DNA of 64,000 nucleotides, from NCBI RefSeq assembly GCF_012489685.1, contig NC_080043.1, positions 10,170,501 through 10,234,500 of the forward strand, read 5' to 3'. This document shows, in pieces, positions 63,607 through 64,000 of the stretch; the stretch's first letter is position 1, and each line of letters begins with the position of its first letter. The notes under the pieces are model-generated. The model saw only the letters and a program-made list of their open reading frames with translations, searched no databases and was not told the DNA's origin. This stretch comes from Lotus japonicus (Eukaryota > Streptophyta > Magnoliopsida > Fabales > Fabaceae). The position numbers were made by a program, and so were the translations under genes.

Positions 63607-64000
63607 AAAAGTTCTCAATCTCAGTCATTCAAAGGACTTGGTAAACACCCCTGATTTTTCAAAACTACCGAATCTAGAAGAGCTCATTCTAAAGGATTGT
63701 CCAAGTTTGTTCGAGCTACACCCTTCCATCGCATATCTCAGTAATCTTCTTCTAATAAATTTGGAGGGCTGTACAAGCCTTACCAATCTCCCAGGGAAGA
63801 CCTATCAGTTAAAGTCAGTTAAAACTCTCATCCTTTCGGGTTGTTCAAAAATTGACAAGTTGGAAGAAGATATAGTGCAGATGGAATCCTTGACAACACT
63901 TATTGCAAAAGATACAGCTATAAAGGAAGTGCCTCATTCAATATTAAGATTGGAAAGCATAGCATATATATCCCTATGTGGATATGAAGGATTAACACGC

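Larger units (their letters stand above)
60760..64000 (+). pseudogene. TNL4: TIR-NBS-LRR receptor, frameshifted, runs off the window
   Basis: Exon 1 (60760-61237) starts 'MAASSSNHQWIYDVFINFRGNDTR' but has 5 extra bases (GAAGGGTAGGGTCTCG against GAAGGTTCTCG in TNL1/3) near 60955, causing a stop after 65 codons. The rest of the TIR ('RISLVVLSPNYVSSKWCLDEL', 60960-61237) is open in the shifted frame. Exon 2 (61332-62430) is intact with 'GMGGLGKTT', 'LVILDDV', 'GLPL' and 'MHD'. Exon 3 exists as an aborted head at 62978 and a complete copy at 63114-63389. Intron 3 is tandemly duplicated (63390-63480 and 63502-63592) around a 21-nt exon-like piece. Exon 4 (LRR) starts at 63593 and continues past the window. 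Intron 2 has a 384-bp insertion. Translation from a downstream ATG could yield only an NBS-LRR form. Confidence 0.8.

Overview
This is nuclear DNA of a flowering plant. Introns are spliced GT-AG, intergenic DNA is AT-rich, and plant-only families are present: a TPD1-like secreted protein, a DUF506 protein, an mTERF protein, a nepenthesin-type aspartic protease and TIR-NBS-LRR (TNL) immune receptors. The TNLs resemble the KR1/RPV1-like genes of papilionoid legumes. My best guess is a legume, possibly Lotus-like; the species is an inference and was not tested.

Layout. 1-8.2 kb: a two-exon TPD1-like gene on the minus strand, a small broken-looking gene on the minus strand, tRNA-derived SINEs, a MITE, a hAT-like element and scraps of LINE RNase H and zinc-binding domains. 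8.2-14.35 kb: LINE A, full length, with a 15-bp target duplication, an RRM-containing ORF1 and a broken ORF2. 14.8-19.5 kb: a frameshifted aspartic protease pseudogene, a copia gag relic, and a SINE with a hAT-like element inside it. 19.5-28.2 kb: a diverged copy of the DUF506 upstream region, LINE B (an intact 1400-residue ORF2 with RNase H, but a frameshifted ORF1) and a CACTA element. 28.7-29.6 kb: the DUF506 gene. 31.26-37.14 kb: a degenerate copia-type LTR element on the minus strand, bounded by 200-bp LTRs and an AAAAC target duplication. It contains a long scattered array of small hairpins. 37.4-38.6 kb: an intronless mTERF gene.

39.5-64.0 kb is a tandem cluster of TNL receptors, all on the plus strand. 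In order it holds a decayed 3' exon, TNL1 (complete, 5 exons, about 1052 aa), TNL2 (complete, 5 exons, about 1123 aa), TNL3 (TIR-NBS only, with a damaged exon-3 acceptor and lost LRR exons) and TNL4 (a 5-nt insertion in the TIR exon, a duplicated exon-3 head, a duplicated intron 3, running off the window). In TNL1-3, intron 1 has taken in a different transposon in each gene.

The most striking unexplained structure is the hairpin array in the LTR element. More than 20 short palindromes have different stems, loops mostly of the TTCAG/TTCAA/CTTCTGG type, and compensatory changes between neighbouring units. The next most interesting are the 112-bp tandem duplication in TNL4, which makes a potential in-frame 21-nt micro-exon, and the repeat-expanded TNL C-terminal tails that end in a CSC motif.

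All splice sites, starts and domain calls were read by eye from the sequence. No alignment, database search or expression data was available.
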